A stretch of DNA of 64,000 nt from Pseudorhodoplanes sp049324435 (GCA_049324435.1 JBMOOQ010000025.1:4860-68859); one strand, 5' to 3'. Positions 25,114 to 35,089 are shown, counted from the stretch's first letter. Translations and numbers: made by a program. Notes: generated from the letters alone by a model not told the origin.

Positions 25114-26593
25114 AAGCGCTGGCCCGCGCATGGAAGCGCTGGCGCGGCTGCCGGTGTTCTTCGCGCTGAACGGCAAGCGCGCCTTCATTGCCGGTGGAAA
25201 TGCTGCTGCCGCGTGGAAGGCCGAACTGCTTGCGGCCGCGGGTGCCCATGTCGATGTCTATACAGCCGATCCATCCGACGAATTGCTCGAAGCTGCCGCG
25301 ACGCCGCCCGCCGGTTCGGTGATGGTGCACCGGCACTCCTGGGACCGTGGCGCGATGGCCGGCTGCGCGCTTGCCATCGGCGCTTTCGATACGGACGCGG
25401 AGGCGAAACAATTTCAGACGGCGGCGCAATCCGCGGGCGTGCCGTGCAATGTGATCGACAAGCCCGACTTCTGTGACTTCTCGTTCGGCGCCATCGTCAA
25501 CCGGTCGCCGCTTGTTGTTGCGATCTCGACCGATGGCGCGGCACCGGTCTTCGCTCAGGCGATCCGCTCCCGCATCGAAGCGATGCTGCCCGCAGGTTTC
25601 GCGCGCTGGGCGCAGGCCGCACGCAACTGGCGCAGCGCGGTCAAGCAATCGGGACTTTCGTTCAACGGCCGGCGGCTGTTCTGGCAGGTCTTTACGCGCG
25701 CCGCGCTGCAGAACCCAAATGGTGAGCCGTCACATGCCGATTTCGACGCGCTGCTGCGGCAGACAATTGCGCAAGCCCCGGCTGCCGAAAACGGATCCGT
25801 GACGCTTGTCGGCGCCGGGCCCGGCGACCCGGAATTGCTGACGCTGCGCGCCGTGCGCGCGCTGCAATCGGCCGATGTGATCCTCTATGACGATCTGGTT
25901 TCAAAGCAGGTTCTGGATTTCGCACGACGCGAAGCCAAGCGCATGTTGGTCGGTAAGACCGGGCATGGTCCTTCCTGCAAGCAATCGGAAATCAACGCGC
26001 TGATGGTCGGGCTCGCCCGATCCGGCCGCCGCGTGGTGCGGCTGAAGGGCGGCGACCCGATGATCTTCGGCCGCGCCGGAGAGGAAATCGAAGCGTGCCG
26101 CAAGGCCGGCATCACCATCGACGTAGTTCCAGGCATCACAGCGGCGCAAGGAGCAGCAAGCCGCCTCGGCCTGTCACTGACACATCGCAGTGCCGCGCGC
26201 CGGGTGCAATACATCACCGGCCACTGCGAAAAGGGCACGCTCCCGCAGGATATCGACTGGCGCAGCGTCGCCGATCCTTCAGCGACGACCGTGATCTACA
26301 TGCCGAAGAAGACGCTGCGGCAATTTGTCGATCGCGCCGTCGCGGCAGGTCTCGATCCCGCAACCTCCGCGCTTGCAATCGCGAACGCGACGCGGCGGGA
26401 CGAACAGGTGGTCGCAGCGCAGATCGGCGCGCTTGCGGACATCACGCTTCCCGATGGACCAACGATTGTAATGATCGGCTCGGTCTGTGGAACAGTCACA
26501 AACTCCGGTCAGTCCCGCGAAAGCGGGACGCCAGAATCGGAATCCCCGCTGTCGCGGGCACGAACGGATAGAGATGCTGCCCAGATTAATTGA
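25076..26593 (+). CDS. cysG: Siroheme synthase CysG (precorrin-2 dehydrogenase/ferrochelatase plus SUMT)
   Basis: 505 residues. Residues 18 to about 215 form the NAD-dependent precorrin-2 dehydrogenase/ferrochelatase half (LPVFFALNGKRAFIAGGNAAAAWKAELL). Residues 240-480 form the uroporphyrinogen-III methyltransferase with VGAGPGDPELLTLRA, VRLKGGDPMIFGRAGEE and PGITAAQGAASRLGLSLTHR. It makes the siroheme needed by the nitrite reductase two genes upstream, so its place in the operon is functional. The ATG at 25076 lies within nasA; ATG 25130 (MEALARLPVFF) is an alternative. The last 30 or so residues, after MIGSVCGTVTNSG, are encoded by a palindromic repeat rather than family sequence. Confidence 0.93.
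   Translation: MDRAHDSPRSPVESAGPRMEALARLPVFFALNGKRAFIAGGNAAAAWKAELLAAAGAHVDVYTADPSDELLEAAATPPAGSVMVHRHSWDRGAMAGCALAIGAFDTDAEAKQFQTAAQSAGVPCNVIDKPDFCDFSFGAIVNRSPLVVAISTDGAAPVFAQAIRSRIEAMLPAGFARWAQAARNWRSAVKQSGLSFNGRRLFWQVFTRAALQNPNGEPSHADFDALLRQTIAQAPAAENGSVTLVGAGPGDPELLTLRAVRALQSADVILYDDLVSKQVLDFARREAKRMLVGKTGHGPSCKQSEINALMVGLARSGRRVVRLKGGDPMIFGRAGEEIEACRKAGITIDVVPGITAAQGAASRLGLSLTHRSAARRVQYITGHCEKGTLPQDIDWRSVADPSATTVIYMPKKTLRQFVDRAVAAGLDPATSALAIANATRRDEQVVAAQIGALADITLPDGPTIVMIGSVCGTVTNSGQSRESGTPESESPLSRARTDRDAAQIN
26512..26558. repeat. REP-like palindromic element inside the 3' end of cysG
   Basis: GTCCCGC (26512-26518), loop GAAA, GCGGGAC (26523-26529) form a perfect hairpin, followed by CCCGC (26545-26549), loop TGTC, GCGGG (26554-26558). 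The first half resembles the widely dispersed CCCGCGAAAGCGGG elements of alphaproteobacteria. It is read in frame and extends the CysG C-terminus. Confidence 0.65.
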
Positions 26594-26599
26594 CGAGGT

Positions 26600-27300
<701 letters not shown>

Positions 27301-27304
<4 letters not shown>

Positions 27305-28053
27305 GCGTCGCCCTCGCCGAGATAGGCGATACGCACCGCCTCGTTAGCACGAATCTCGTCGGCCGATCCGGTCGCAATCCGCTCTCCGTTGACCAGCACC
27401 GAGATGCGGTCGGCCAGCGCAAAGACCGCATCCATGTCGTGCTCGACCAGCAGGATCGTGACCTCGGTTTTCAGAATCTTCAGGAGATCGATCATGCGCG
27501 CACACTCAGTGCTGCCGAGCCCGGCCATCGGCTCGTCGAGCAACATCATGCGCGGCCGCGTCGCCAGCGCGATAGCAAGTTCGAGCTGCTTCTGTTCGCC
27601 ATGCGACAGTTCGGAAACAACGATGCCGGCGCGGTTGCCGAGGCCGATCCGGTCGAGATGCTGGCGGCCCTCGTCGCGAATGTCTGCACGCTTACGCGCA
27701 TCGACGAAGAACTGATATGAATGTCCCCGCCGCGCCTGAACTGCCAGCGCGACATTATCGAGCGCGGTGTAATCGGGCAGCAATTGCGTAATCTGGAACG
27801 AGCGGGCAAGCCCATGCCGGACCCGTGCCGGGGTCTTCCAGCCGGAAATCTCGGTGCCGTCGAAGTGAATCGTGCCGGAATCCTGATGCAGCTCGCCGGC
27901 GATCTGCGAGATGAAGGTGGTCTTGCCCGCGCCATTCGGTCCGATCAGCGCATGCAGTTCGCCCTCGGCCACATCGAGCGACAGATTGTTGGTCGCGACC
28001 AGACCGCCAAACCGTTTGATCAGACCGTCGACCTTGAGGAGCGGGTCACTCAC
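27301..28053 (-). CDS. livG: ABC transporter ATPase LivG (second Liv operon)
   Basis: 250 residues. Walker A GPNGAGKTTFIS (38-49), LivG-type signature LSHGEQKQLELAIAL (the usual SGG replaced by SHG, as in many LivG of this group), Walker B MMLLDEPMAGLG, and a C-terminal ADEIRANEAVRIAYLGEGDA. Overlaps livM by 8 bases and livF by 4, so the three are translated together. Pairs with LivF in the cytoplasmic face of the complex. Confidence 0.9.
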
Positions 28054-29074
28054 GTTTGCGGCTCCATCCCGAGAACAGCGAGGTCAGTCCGCCGGTCGAG
28101 AACAGCACGATCACGATCAGGATCGGGCCGAGAAAGAATTTCCAGTGCTCGGTCCAGGAGGTGAGAAACGTTTCGAGTCCGATCAGCACCGCGGCGCCGA
28201 GAACCGGACCGAACAGCGTGCCGGTGCCGCCGATGATGATCATGATCATCAGATCGCCGGACTTGGTCCAGTGCAGCATGTCGGGTGACACGAACTTGGA
28301 GTAATTCGCCATAAGAGCGCCCGCGAGCCCCGCGCCCATGCCGGCAATCACGAAGGCAGTCAGCTTGTACTGATAGGTCGAGACGCCGATCGCGGCCATC
28401 CGCCGCTCGTTCTGCCGGATGCCGCCGAGCAGCATGCCGAATGGCGAGCGCACCAGCCGCGCGAAGCCGATGAAGTAAATGACCGCAATCGCCACCGTGA
28501 GGTAATAGAACGTCGTATCGTCGCCCATGTTGAGGTCGAACAGCACGTTCCTGCGCCGCACGATCAGGCCGTCGTCGCCGCCATAAGCCTTCAGCGACAG
28601 AAACAGGAAGAACAGCATTTGCGCGAAGGCAAGCGTAATCATGATGAAAGGCACGCCGCTGGTGCGCAGCGACAGCGCCCCGAGCACCAGCGCGACCAAC
28701 CCGCTCACAATGATCGCGGCAGGAACAGTGATCAGGAACTGGTTGGTCCCGGGAATGACACCCAGGAAAGGTTCACCATCCGCGAAATGATGATAGAGAA
28801 TGCCAACCACATAGCCGCCGACCCCGAAATAGGCAGCATGGCCGAAGCTCACCATGCCGCCATAGCCGAGGATGAGATTCAGGCTCGCCGCCGCGATCGC
28901 GTAGATGGTGATGCGGATGGCCAGCCCGATCAGCGACGGATCGCCGATCGCCTTGGCGAAAGCCGGGAACGCGGCCGCGCATAAAACGAAGACGATGGCG
29001 CCCATCGCCGGCCACCAGCTGCGGCTTATCGGCGCATCGGCGCGGGTCATATATTTCTCGTCAACCTTGAGCAT
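28046..29074 (-). CDS. livM: ABC transporter permease LivM (second Liv operon)
   Basis: 342 residues with about nine hydrophobic helices. LNLILGYGGMVSFGHAAYFGVGGYVVGILY near residue 65 and GIRQNERRMAAIGVSTYQYKLTAFVIAG near 220 are the LivM hallmarks. The first residues overlap the end of livH by 14 bases; ATG at 29050 (MTRADAPISRSWW) is a possible alternative start that would nearly abolish the overlap. Unlike the first Liv operon, permease and ATPase are separate here. Confidence 0.9.
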   Translation of the reverse strand: MLKVDEKYMTRADAPISRSWWPAMGAIVFVLCAAAFPAFAKAIGDPSLIGLAIRITIYAIAAASLNLILGYGGMVSFGHAAYFGVGGYVVGILYHHFADGEPFLGVIPGTNQFLITVPAAIIVSGLVALVLGALSLRTSGVPFIMITLAFAQMLFFLFLSLKAYGGDDGLIVRRRNVLFDLNMGDDTTFYYLTVAIAVIYFIGFARLVRSPFGMLLGGIRQNERRMAAIGVSTYQYKLTAFVIAGMGAGLAGALMANYSKFVSPDMLHWTKSGDLMIMIIIGGTGTLFGPVLGAAVLIGLETFLTSWTEHWKFFLGPILIVIVLFSTGGLTSLFSGWSRKRE

Positions 29075-29975
29075 GGAACAGCCCCTGCGGCCGGATCAAG
29101 AGCACCAGCGCCATAACGAGATAGATGCCCATCGACGAGAGGCCGGCGCCCAATGCGTCGGCTTCGGACGCAGTCATGACGGTTTTGAGAAGCCCCGGCA
29201 GAAATGCGCGCAGGATCGTGTCGGTGATGCCGACGATCAGCGCGCCATAAAACGCGCCGCGGATCGAGCCCAAGCCGCCGATCACCACCACGACGAAGGT
29301 GAGGATCAGGATCTGCTCACCCATCCCGACCTGCACCGCAAGCAGAGGCCCGGCCATCAGTCCGGCGAGTCCCGCCAGCAGCGCACCGAGCCCAAACACC
29401 ACCGTATAGAGCAGACGGATATCGACACCGAGCGCCCGCACCATCTCGCGATGGGTGGAGCCTGCGCGTACCAGCATCCCGATGCGAGTCTTGTTGACCA
29501 GCAGATAAAGCCCGAACGCGACCAGAAGTCCGACCACCATAATCGCGATGCGATAGGTCGGATACGGAATGCCGGGGATGATCTCGACCGAGCCTGACAG
29601 GAAGGATGGCATCGACACGAACAGCGGCGTGCGGCCGAACAGCATCGTGGTGCCTTCATTGATGAACAGGATCAGCCCGAACGTCGCCAGCACCTGCTGC
29701 AGATGGTCGCGGTCGTAAAGTTTGCGGATGACCAGGAATTCAATGATCAGACCGGCGATCGCCGCGGCGATCAGACCTGCCGGCACGGCGAGCAGGAAAG
29801 AGCCGGTGCGCGCAGCCACCAGCGCCGCGGCATAGGCGCCGATCATATACAGCGAGCCGTGCGCGAGATTGATGACATTCATGATGCCGAAGATGAGCGT
29901 CAGCCCTGCCGCCATCAGGAACAGCATGATGCCGAACTGGAAGCCGTTCAGAATTTGCTCAAGCGCCAGCGTCAT
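29061..29975 (-). CDS. livH: ABC transporter permease LivH (second Liv operon)
   Basis: 304 residues, eight or so membrane segments. The LivH motifs NLAHGSLYMIGAYAAA (about 36-51), NEGTTMLFGRTP and GLGSIRGAFYGALIVGITDT are present. It would form the channel with LivM. It is separated from the upstream livK by 88 bases that contain a strong stem-loop (30018-30054); no good ribosome binding site is visible before the ATG, so expression may be lower than livK. Confidence 0.9.
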   Translation of the reverse strand: MTLALEQILNGFQFGIMLFLMAAGLTLIFGIMNVINLAHGSLYMIGAYAAALVAARTGSFLLAVPAGLIAAAIAGLIIEFLVIRKLYDRDHLQQVLATFGLILFINEGTTMLFGRTPLFVSMPSFLSGSVEIIPGIPYPTYRIAIMVVGLLVAFGLYLLVNKTRIGMLVRAGSTHREMVRALGVDIRLLYTVVFGLGALLAGLAGLMAGPLLAVQVGMGEQILILTFVVVVIGGLGSIRGAFYGALIVGITDTILRAFLPGLLKTVMTASEADALGAGLSSMGIYLVMALVLLIRPQGLFHAQG

Positions 29976-30017
29976 CGCAGGCTACACATCATGACGGCTA
30001 TTCCCCTCACGCCGCAC

Positions 30018-30054
30018 TTGGCGGCCGGAACGCATTACGCGTCCCGGCCGCCAA
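30018..30054 (-). terminator. Stem-loop between livK and livH (second Liv operon)
   Basis: TTGGCGGCCGG (30018-30028) and CCGGCCGCCAA (30044-30054) are perfect complements; the loop contains a further ACGC/GCGT stem. No U-run follows in the direction of transcription. A partial terminator or 3' stabiliser of the livK message is the simplest reading. Confidence 0.6.
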
Positions 30055-30063
30055 TCTCAAGCC

Positions 30064-31233
30064 TTACAGCTTGCAATTCTTAGCGTAAAAGTCGCCGTGA
30101 TTGGAAAGGATTTTTGCTGTGGTCTTGATTGCCAATTGTCCGTTTGGCTGCCGCTGCACCTCGGTCGCGAACCAATCCTGAATCGGATGCTGATTGGGCC
30201 CGAACTTGAACGCGCCGCGAACAAGCTGAAGTTGCGCGTCCAGCATCGCTCTCCGGAAACGCTCGGTATCGGTCACGTCTCCACCGCTCCCCTTTAGGGC
30301 TGCCGCGATCGCAAGCGCAGTGTCATAGCCCTGGCTTGCATAATAGGTTGGCAACCGGTCGGGTCCGAACTTCTTGGTCCATTCGGCCATGAATGTCCGG
30401 TTTGCAGGATTATCGAAGTCCGCATTCCAGTGCGTTCCGACATGCAGCCCGGCGGCGGCATCCCCTACCGACTTGAGCATTGTGCTATCCAGCGAGAACG
30501 AGGCGGCCACCATCGGAATGGCGCCCTGCAAACCCGCCTGTTGATACTGGCGCAGAAACGCAATGCCAAAACCACCGGGGTGAAACTGAAACACCACGTC
30601 GGGCTTGGCTGCACGAATTTGCGCCATCTCTGCCGAATAATCGGTCTGGTCCAGGCGCGTAAAGCTTTCGGCGATCACCTCGCCCTTGAAGAAGCGCTTG
30701 AAACCCGCGAGAGCGTCCTTCCCGGCCTGATAGTTCGGGGCCAGCAAAAATGCCCGCCTGTATCCCAGATTGGTCGCCATCTGGCCCGCAGCTTCGTGCG
30801 CGGCATCGTTTTGCCAGGAGATCACGAAATAGTTGCGATGACAGTCCTTGCCCGCGAAATTGGAAGGTCCGGCATTCGGGCTGACATAAATGGCACCGGC
30901 ATCGAGAATATCCGGCACGGCAGCGCCGGCAATGTTCGAGAACACGATCCCGGTGAACAGGCGGATGCCGTCTGCCTTCAGCATCCGGTTTGCCGCCTGC
31001 TTGCCCTGACCGGGTTTGAACCCGTCGTCCTCAACGATCACCCGCACCGGCACACCGCCGAGATTGCCGCCTCCCATATCGACGGCCAGTTGGAATCCAT
31101 CCCGGATGTCGGCGCCGATATAGCCTCCCGGCCCCGACAAGGTGGTGATCAGACCGATCTTGACCGGCTGCTGGGCCATCGCGGCAGACGCGGCAAACAG
31201 CCCGGCCGCAAGGCCGAGTCCCAATCGAAACAT
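30064..31233 (-). CDS. livK: ABC transporter substrate-binding protein, LivK type (second Liv operon)
   Basis: 389 residues with a Sec signal (MFRLGLGLAAGLFAASAAMA, cleavage after residue 20) and mature start QQPVKIGLITTLSGPGGYIGADIRDGF. GGGAGGACAGC precedes the ATG. It is very similar throughout to the binding protein at 33721 (for example PNAGPSNFAGKDCH, GKDALAGFKRFFKG, FKFGPNQHP, and the shared DxYxKxCKL C-terminus), so the two are paralogues. The single cysteine pair (C in GKDCH and the C-terminal NCKL) could form a disulfide in both. The ligand is unknown; neighbours suggest an aromatic or hydroxy acid. Confidence 0.9.
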   Translation of the reverse strand: MFRLGLGLAAGLFAASAAMAQQPVKIGLITTLSGPGGYIGADIRDGFQLAVDMGGGNLGGVPVRVIVEDDGFKPGQGKQAANRMLKADGIRLFTGIVFSNIAGAAVPDILDAGAIYVSPNAGPSNFAGKDCHRNYFVISWQNDAAHEAAGQMATNLGYRRAFLLAPNYQAGKDALAGFKRFFKGEVIAESFTRLDQTDYSAEMAQIRAAKPDVVFQFHPGGFGIAFLRQYQQAGLQGAIPMVAASFSLDSTMLKSVGDAAAGLHVGTHWNADFDNPANRTFMAEWTKKFGPDRLPTYYASQGYDTALAIAAALKGSGGDVTDTERFRRAMLDAQLQLVRGAFKFGPNQHPIQDWFATEVQRQPNGQLAIKTTAKILSNHGDFYAKNCKL

Positions 31234-31314
31234 GCTGTCCTCCCAGATCGTTTGTTATCGTCGCAGCGGAGAACGGCACGTGGCCCGCTCTCCGGCGTCT
31301 TTGTCCGGACCGCG

Positions 31315-31896
31315 TCAGTCCTGATGAGGCATGCTGCCCTCAACCATGTGAAACATTCTGCCGATCGGTTCTTCCCACATCAGGTTGCGCTCCATCGCGC
31401 GCGCCGGCATGTCCTGAATCACGTATTGAATGGCTGGGCCGGTACCTGTGTTGACATGCTCATGCGAGGCCCAGGGCGAGCATGCGAACGTGTCGCCGCG
31501 CGTCCAGTCGAAGCGGTGATCGCCGACGATCGAATATCCCTCGCCTTCCATGATGTGATAGAGCGCATAGGAATTATGCCGATGCGGCACGATATGCTCG
31601 CCGGGATTGATGATCTGGAGCCCGAGGAAAATCGAGGGCAGAACGCCGCCGGCCTCGCCGGTATCCGCGTTCACCAGTGACAGAAAGCGCCGGTCGGCAC
31701 GGCGCAGCTTGTCTTTCGCGAGTTCTTCAAGTTTCGGCCGCGCGTCGGCCCAGCGCCAAATGGCCGGACGGATATTTTTCTTGACGAGAAACGGATAATA
31801 CTCGTCATCCGTCATCATCTTTGCCCATTCCGTACGATCGGTTGGCTTGCGGTCGTGCCCCTCGATGGGAAGCGCCTTCAGCGGCATGTCGGTCAT
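31315..31896 (-). CDS. Single-domain cupin, resembling the N-terminal half of gentisate 1,2-dioxygenase
   Basis: 193 residues from the ATG at 31896, which has GGAGAG before it. One cupin is visible: GLQIINPGEHIVPHRHNSYALYHIMEGEGYSIVG (about 92-125, with His-Arg-His and Glu as probable metal ligands) and a second motif GDTFACSPWASHEHVNTG. Gentisate and related ring-cleaving dioxygenases are bicupins of about 350 residues; this has only one domain and might be a regulatory or isomerase-like relative, or an active small dioxygenase. It sits downstream of the DLH-like gene at 31963 and upstream of livK2 on the same strand, so transport and metabolism may form one unit. Confidence 0.78.
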   Translation of the reverse strand: MTDMPLKALPIEGHDRKPTDRTEWAKMMTDDEYYPFLVKKNIRPAIWRWADARPKLEELAKDKLRRADRRFLSLVNADTGEAGGVLPSIFLGLQIINPGEHIVPHRHNSYALYHIMEGEGYSIVGDHRFDWTRGDTFACSPWASHEHVNTGTGPAIQYVIQDMPARAMERNLMWEEPIGRMFHMVEGSMPHQD

Positions 31897-31962
31897 GTTG
31901 CTCTCCTTTCCCTTGGCGTTGTTTCCTGGCGTGCGTTATTTTGTGGCCTGCACGCCGCTCCA

Positions 31963-32688
31963 TCAGGCCCAACCGCGGCAATGCCAGTTGAGAAATGTCA
32001 TCGTCCGCCGCCAGGCTTCCGCCGCGGCGACCGGCCGGTAGACCGGCCGGAAATCCTCGTCGAAAGCGTGCGGTGCGCCGCCATAGGTAAAAAGTTCGAA
32101 GTTGCGTCCGTGCGACCGCAGCGCCTGTTCGAACTCGGCGATATCGCCGGCGCTGATGAGACGGTCCGCCGTTCCGAAATGCGCCAGCAGAGGCGCGCGC
32201 AGATCGCCCGCGCGATCGAGCGGCGACACCGGCTTGTTGGGCGAGGTTGCAAGGTAACGGATCGAGCCGTAGTAGTCGACTGCCGCAGCTATGCCCTGCA
32301 ACTCGCAGGCAGCGAGATACGCATAGGTGCCGCCGATGCAGAACCCGACCGTCGCAATCCTTGACGCGTCGATGTCGGCGCGGCCACCCAAATATTCCAG
32401 GCTGCCCGCAATGTCAGACAGCACCCGCCGGTCTGGCAACGCCTCGACCGCAACACCGATCCGTTCAGGCGTGGAGACATCGGGCGCATGCCCTTCACGC
32501 GAATAATAGTCCAGCAGCAGAACTGCAAAGCCGGCATTGGCCAACCGGTAGCCGACGCGCATGATGTAATCGTTCACACCGGCGATGGCCGGCAACAGAA
32601 TGACCGCAGGTGCCGGTCCCGATCCTATGGGCGGAAGGAGATGCGACCGCACCGGCTCTCCGCTGCTGTTGAATTCGATCTGCTGCAT
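31963..32688 (-). CDS. Dienelactone hydrolase family protein
   Basis: 241 residues. The DLH catalytic cysteine appears in VGFCIGGTYAYLAA (about residue 116) and the histidine in GGAPHAFDEDF near residue 210, with an aspartate in FGTADRLIS between them. The family hydrolyses lactones from ring-cleavage products (for example dienelactone to maleylacetate), but also other esters. It is divergent from the LysR gene at 32753 with 64 bases between, a classical LysR/target pair. It probably belongs with the cupin at 31315 to a ring-cleavage route (inference). Confidence 0.85.
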   Translation of the reverse strand: MQQIEFNSSGEPVRSHLLPPIGSGPAPAVILLPAIAGVNDYIMRVGYRLANAGFAVLLLDYYSREGHAPDVSTPERIGVAVEALPDRRVLSDIAGSLEYLGGRADIDASRIATVGFCIGGTYAYLAACELQGIAAAVDYYGSIRYLATSPNKPVSPLDRAGDLRAPLLAHFGTADRLISAGDIAEFEQALRSHGRNFELFTYGGAPHAFDEDFRPVYRPVAAAEAWRRTMTFLNWHCRGWA

Positions 32689-32721
32689 GCCCCTTCATTT
32701 GCGTCGGAGCGCCATTTTGCC

Positions 32722-32740
32722 AATTCCAAATATTTGAATT
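32722..32740. promoter_or_regulatory. Candidate LysR binding site between the DLH and lysR genes
   Basis: AATTC (32722-32726) and GAATT (32736-32740) form a dyad 9 bases apart, which contains the T-N11-A core typical of LysR sites. It lies in an AT-rich 64-base divergent promoter region. Confidence 0.5.
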
Positions 32741-32752
32741 ATTAGTATTCTG

Positions 32753-33685
32753 ATGATGAATATCAGGAATCTGGACCTCAACCTGCTCCTGGTCTTCGAT
32801 GCCGTGCTTCGGCACCGCGCGATTTCGCGGGCAGCTACGGCTCTCGCATTGCCGCAGCCGACCGCCAGCAACGCGCTTCGGCGGCTGCGCGCAATCTTCG
32901 ACGATCAGCTTTTCGTGCGGACATCCGGCGGCGTCATGCCAACGCCATTTGCGGAACGGATCGCTCCGCACGTCCGCGAAGGGATCGCCGCGTTTGACCG
33001 TACCTTTCAGCTGAAGACCGAATTCGACCCGGCGAAGGCCCGCCGCCTGTTTACGATCCTGATGACGGACATTGCCGAAGCAATCATTTTGCCGCGCATG
33101 CTGGAAGTCTGCCGTGTCGCGGCGCCGGGGGTCAGTTTCCGCACCATTCAGCTCTCGGCAGACGCAATCGTTCCGGCATTGCGATCGGGCGATGTCGATC
33201 TTGCAATCGGCTACATTCCGGGCTTGCGATCCGGCGTCATGCAGCAATTGCTGTTCATGTCGGACTATGCGTGCATTGCGCGCGCCAAGCATTCGGCGAT
33301 CCGCAAAACGCTGACGAAACAGCTGTTTTGTAATGCGAGGCACGCGGTTGCCGAGGCGCACGGCACTGGGCATGACATCGTAGAAAAGACGTTGCATAAG
33401 GCGGGTGCGCAAATCGGCGCACGCGTGCCTCATTTCCTCGCCTTGCCGCTGATCGTCGGCTCAAGCGATATGCTTGCGTCCGTCCCGCGGCCGCTCGGGA
33501 AATTGATGCTCAATATCGCGGATATCCGCATTCACAATCACCCGCTGGACCTTCCGGCAATCCCGATCCGCCAATTCTGGCACGAGCGGTTCAATGACGA
33601 TCCGGGCAATCGATGGATGCGCGCGACGTTTCGCAAAGTTCTCGGTTCGCCGTTCAAGGCCAACGATATCCTGCGGATCTCGTAA
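32753..33685 (+). CDS. LysR-family transcriptional regulator
   Basis: 310 residues. The winged helix-turn-helix is at 6-65 (LDLNLLLVFDAVLRHRAISRAATALALPQPTASNALRRLR-type sequence, NodD/NahR subgroup start). The effector domain follows from about residue 95. The residues MNIRNLDLNLLLVFDAVL resemble NodD/NahR-type regulators of aromatic catabolism. It is divergent from the DLH gene, and probably controls the minus-strand set DLH-cupin-Liv. The end of the gene converges with the lone LivK at 33721, 35 bases away. Confidence 0.88.
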   Translation: MMNIRNLDLNLLLVFDAVLRHRAISRAATALALPQPTASNALRRLRAIFDDQLFVRTSGGVMPTPFAERIAPHVREGIAAFDRTFQLKTEFDPAKARRLFTILMTDIAEAIILPRMLEVCRVAAPGVSFRTIQLSADAIVPALRSGDVDLAIGYIPGLRSGVMQQLLFMSDYACIARAKHSAIRKTLTKQLFCNARHAVAEAHGTGHDIVEKTLHKAGAQIGARVPHFLALPLIVGSSDMLASVPRPLGKLMLNIADIRIHNHPLDLPAIPIRQFWHERFNDDPGNRWMRATFRKVLGSPFKANDILRIS

Positions 33686-33720
33686 CCCGCAGGATATGTT
33701 TTTGAGCTTGCCGCGAACGG

Positions 33721-34893
33721 TTACAGCTTGCAGTCCTTGGAATAGACATCGCCCTTGTCGGTGAAAACCTTGCCGACGGTCTTGATCACCGGCGCGCCGT
33801 CGGGACCCTTCTCGACGCGGGTTGCGACCCAGTCCTGGACCGGATGCTGGTTCGGTCCGAACTTGAACTTGCCGCGCACGGCCTGGAAGTCAGCTTTCAG
33901 CATCGCCTGACGGAACTTTTCGGTGTCCTTGAGGTCGCCGTTGACGGCCTTCAGCGCCGCGCCGATTGCAAGTGCCGTGTCATAGGCCTGACCGGCATAA
34001 TAGGTCGGCAGACGGCCCGGATATTTCTTGGTCCAGGCGTCCATGAACTTCTTGTTCGCCGGATTGTCGAAGTCGGTGTTCCAGTGCGTGGTACCGTTGG
34101 TGCCGATGGCGGCATCGCCCAGCGCCTTCACGATATTCGCATCGACCGACGGAGCCGCCACGACGAGCGGAATGGTGCCGAGCAGACCCGCCTGCTGATA
34201 CTGGCGCGCAAAGGTGATGCCAAGGCCGCCGGGATGGAAGTGGAACACCATGTCTGGCTTGGCGGCACGAATCTGCGCCATCTCGGGAGCGAAATCGGTC
34301 TGGTCGAGTCGCGTGTAGATCTCGCCTACGATGTCGCCCTTGAAGAAGCGCTTGAAACCCGCGAGCGCATCCTTGCCGGCCGGATAGTTCGGCGCGAGGA
34401 TGAAGGCCTTTTTGTAGCCGAGATTGGTCGCATTCTGACCCGCGCTCTCATGCAGAGTGTCGTTTTGCCATGACACCACGAAATAGTTCTTGTGGCAGTC
34501 CTTGCCGGCAAAATTTGACGGACCGGCATTGTTGCTAACATAGATGCCGCCGGCATCGAGAATGTCCGGCGCGGTGGCGCCGAGCACGTTCGAGAAGATG
34601 ATTCCGGTAAACAACTTGATGCCGTCCGACTTCATCATGCGGTCGGCAATCTGCTTGCCCTGCCCCGGCTTCAGGCCGTCGTCTTCCACGACCACCTGCA
34701 CCGGCACGCCGCCGAGCTTGCCGCCCTCCATTTCCACCGCGAGATTGAAGGCATCGCGCGAGTCGGCGCCGAGATAGCCCGCAGGGCCGGACAGCGTGGT
34801 GATGAACCCGATCTTCACCGGCTGCTGCGCAACTGCGCTCGTCGCGAGCAAAGCCGACAATGCCAGTCCGGCGCCCAATTTGACTAACTTCAC
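33721..34893 (-). CDS. ABC transporter substrate-binding protein, LivK type, without own permease
   Basis: 390 residues. I place the start at the GTG 34893-34891 because AGGAGG lies five bases upstream and the following sequence (VKLVKLGAGLALSALLATSAVAQ) is a proper signal peptide; a start at 34938 would add 15 charged residues ahead of it. Very similar to the LivK at 30064 over its whole length. No permease or ATPase gene is adjacent, so it probably delivers a second ligand to the Liv permease at 26600-29975 (inference). AG-rich ribosome binding site and GTG suggest strong initiation. Confidence 0.88.
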   Translation of the reverse strand: MKLVKLGAGLALSALLATSAVAQQPVKIGFITTLSGPAGYLGADSRDAFNLAVEMEGGKLGGVPVQVVVEDDGLKPGQGKQIADRMMKSDGIKLFTGIIFSNVLGATAPDILDAGGIYVSNNAGPSNFAGKDCHKNYFVVSWQNDTLHESAGQNATNLGYKKAFILAPNYPAGKDALAGFKRFFKGDIVGEIYTRLDQTDFAPEMAQIRAAKPDMVFHFHPGGLGITFARQYQQAGLLGTIPLVVAAPSVDANIVKALGDAAIGTNGTTHWNTDFDNPANKKFMDAWTKKYPGRLPTYYAGQAYDTALAIGAALKAVNGDLKDTEKFRQAMLKADFQAVRGKFKFGPNQHPVQDWVATRVEKGPDGAPVIKTVGKVFTDKGDVYSKDCKL

Positions 34894-35089
34894 GATACCC
34901 TCCTGTGGTGACCGAAGCTGCCGATACCGAGGCGGCAACCGGCAAAAACGATAGTTATGGCGATTGTGTCCGACCGCGCGCGAGCGTCAAGCAACTTGCG
35001 ACTGAACGCGCATGAGCGTGACCGGCGCAATGCAAAAATCGGAGCATGATTGCGATATCCAAAGGACGTCCACGATAATCCCTGCGGGC

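Noticed and set aside
30430..31680. 416-residue plus-strand frame opposite livK and the cupin
   Set aside because: Spans two real minus-strand genes and the gap between them; no motif.
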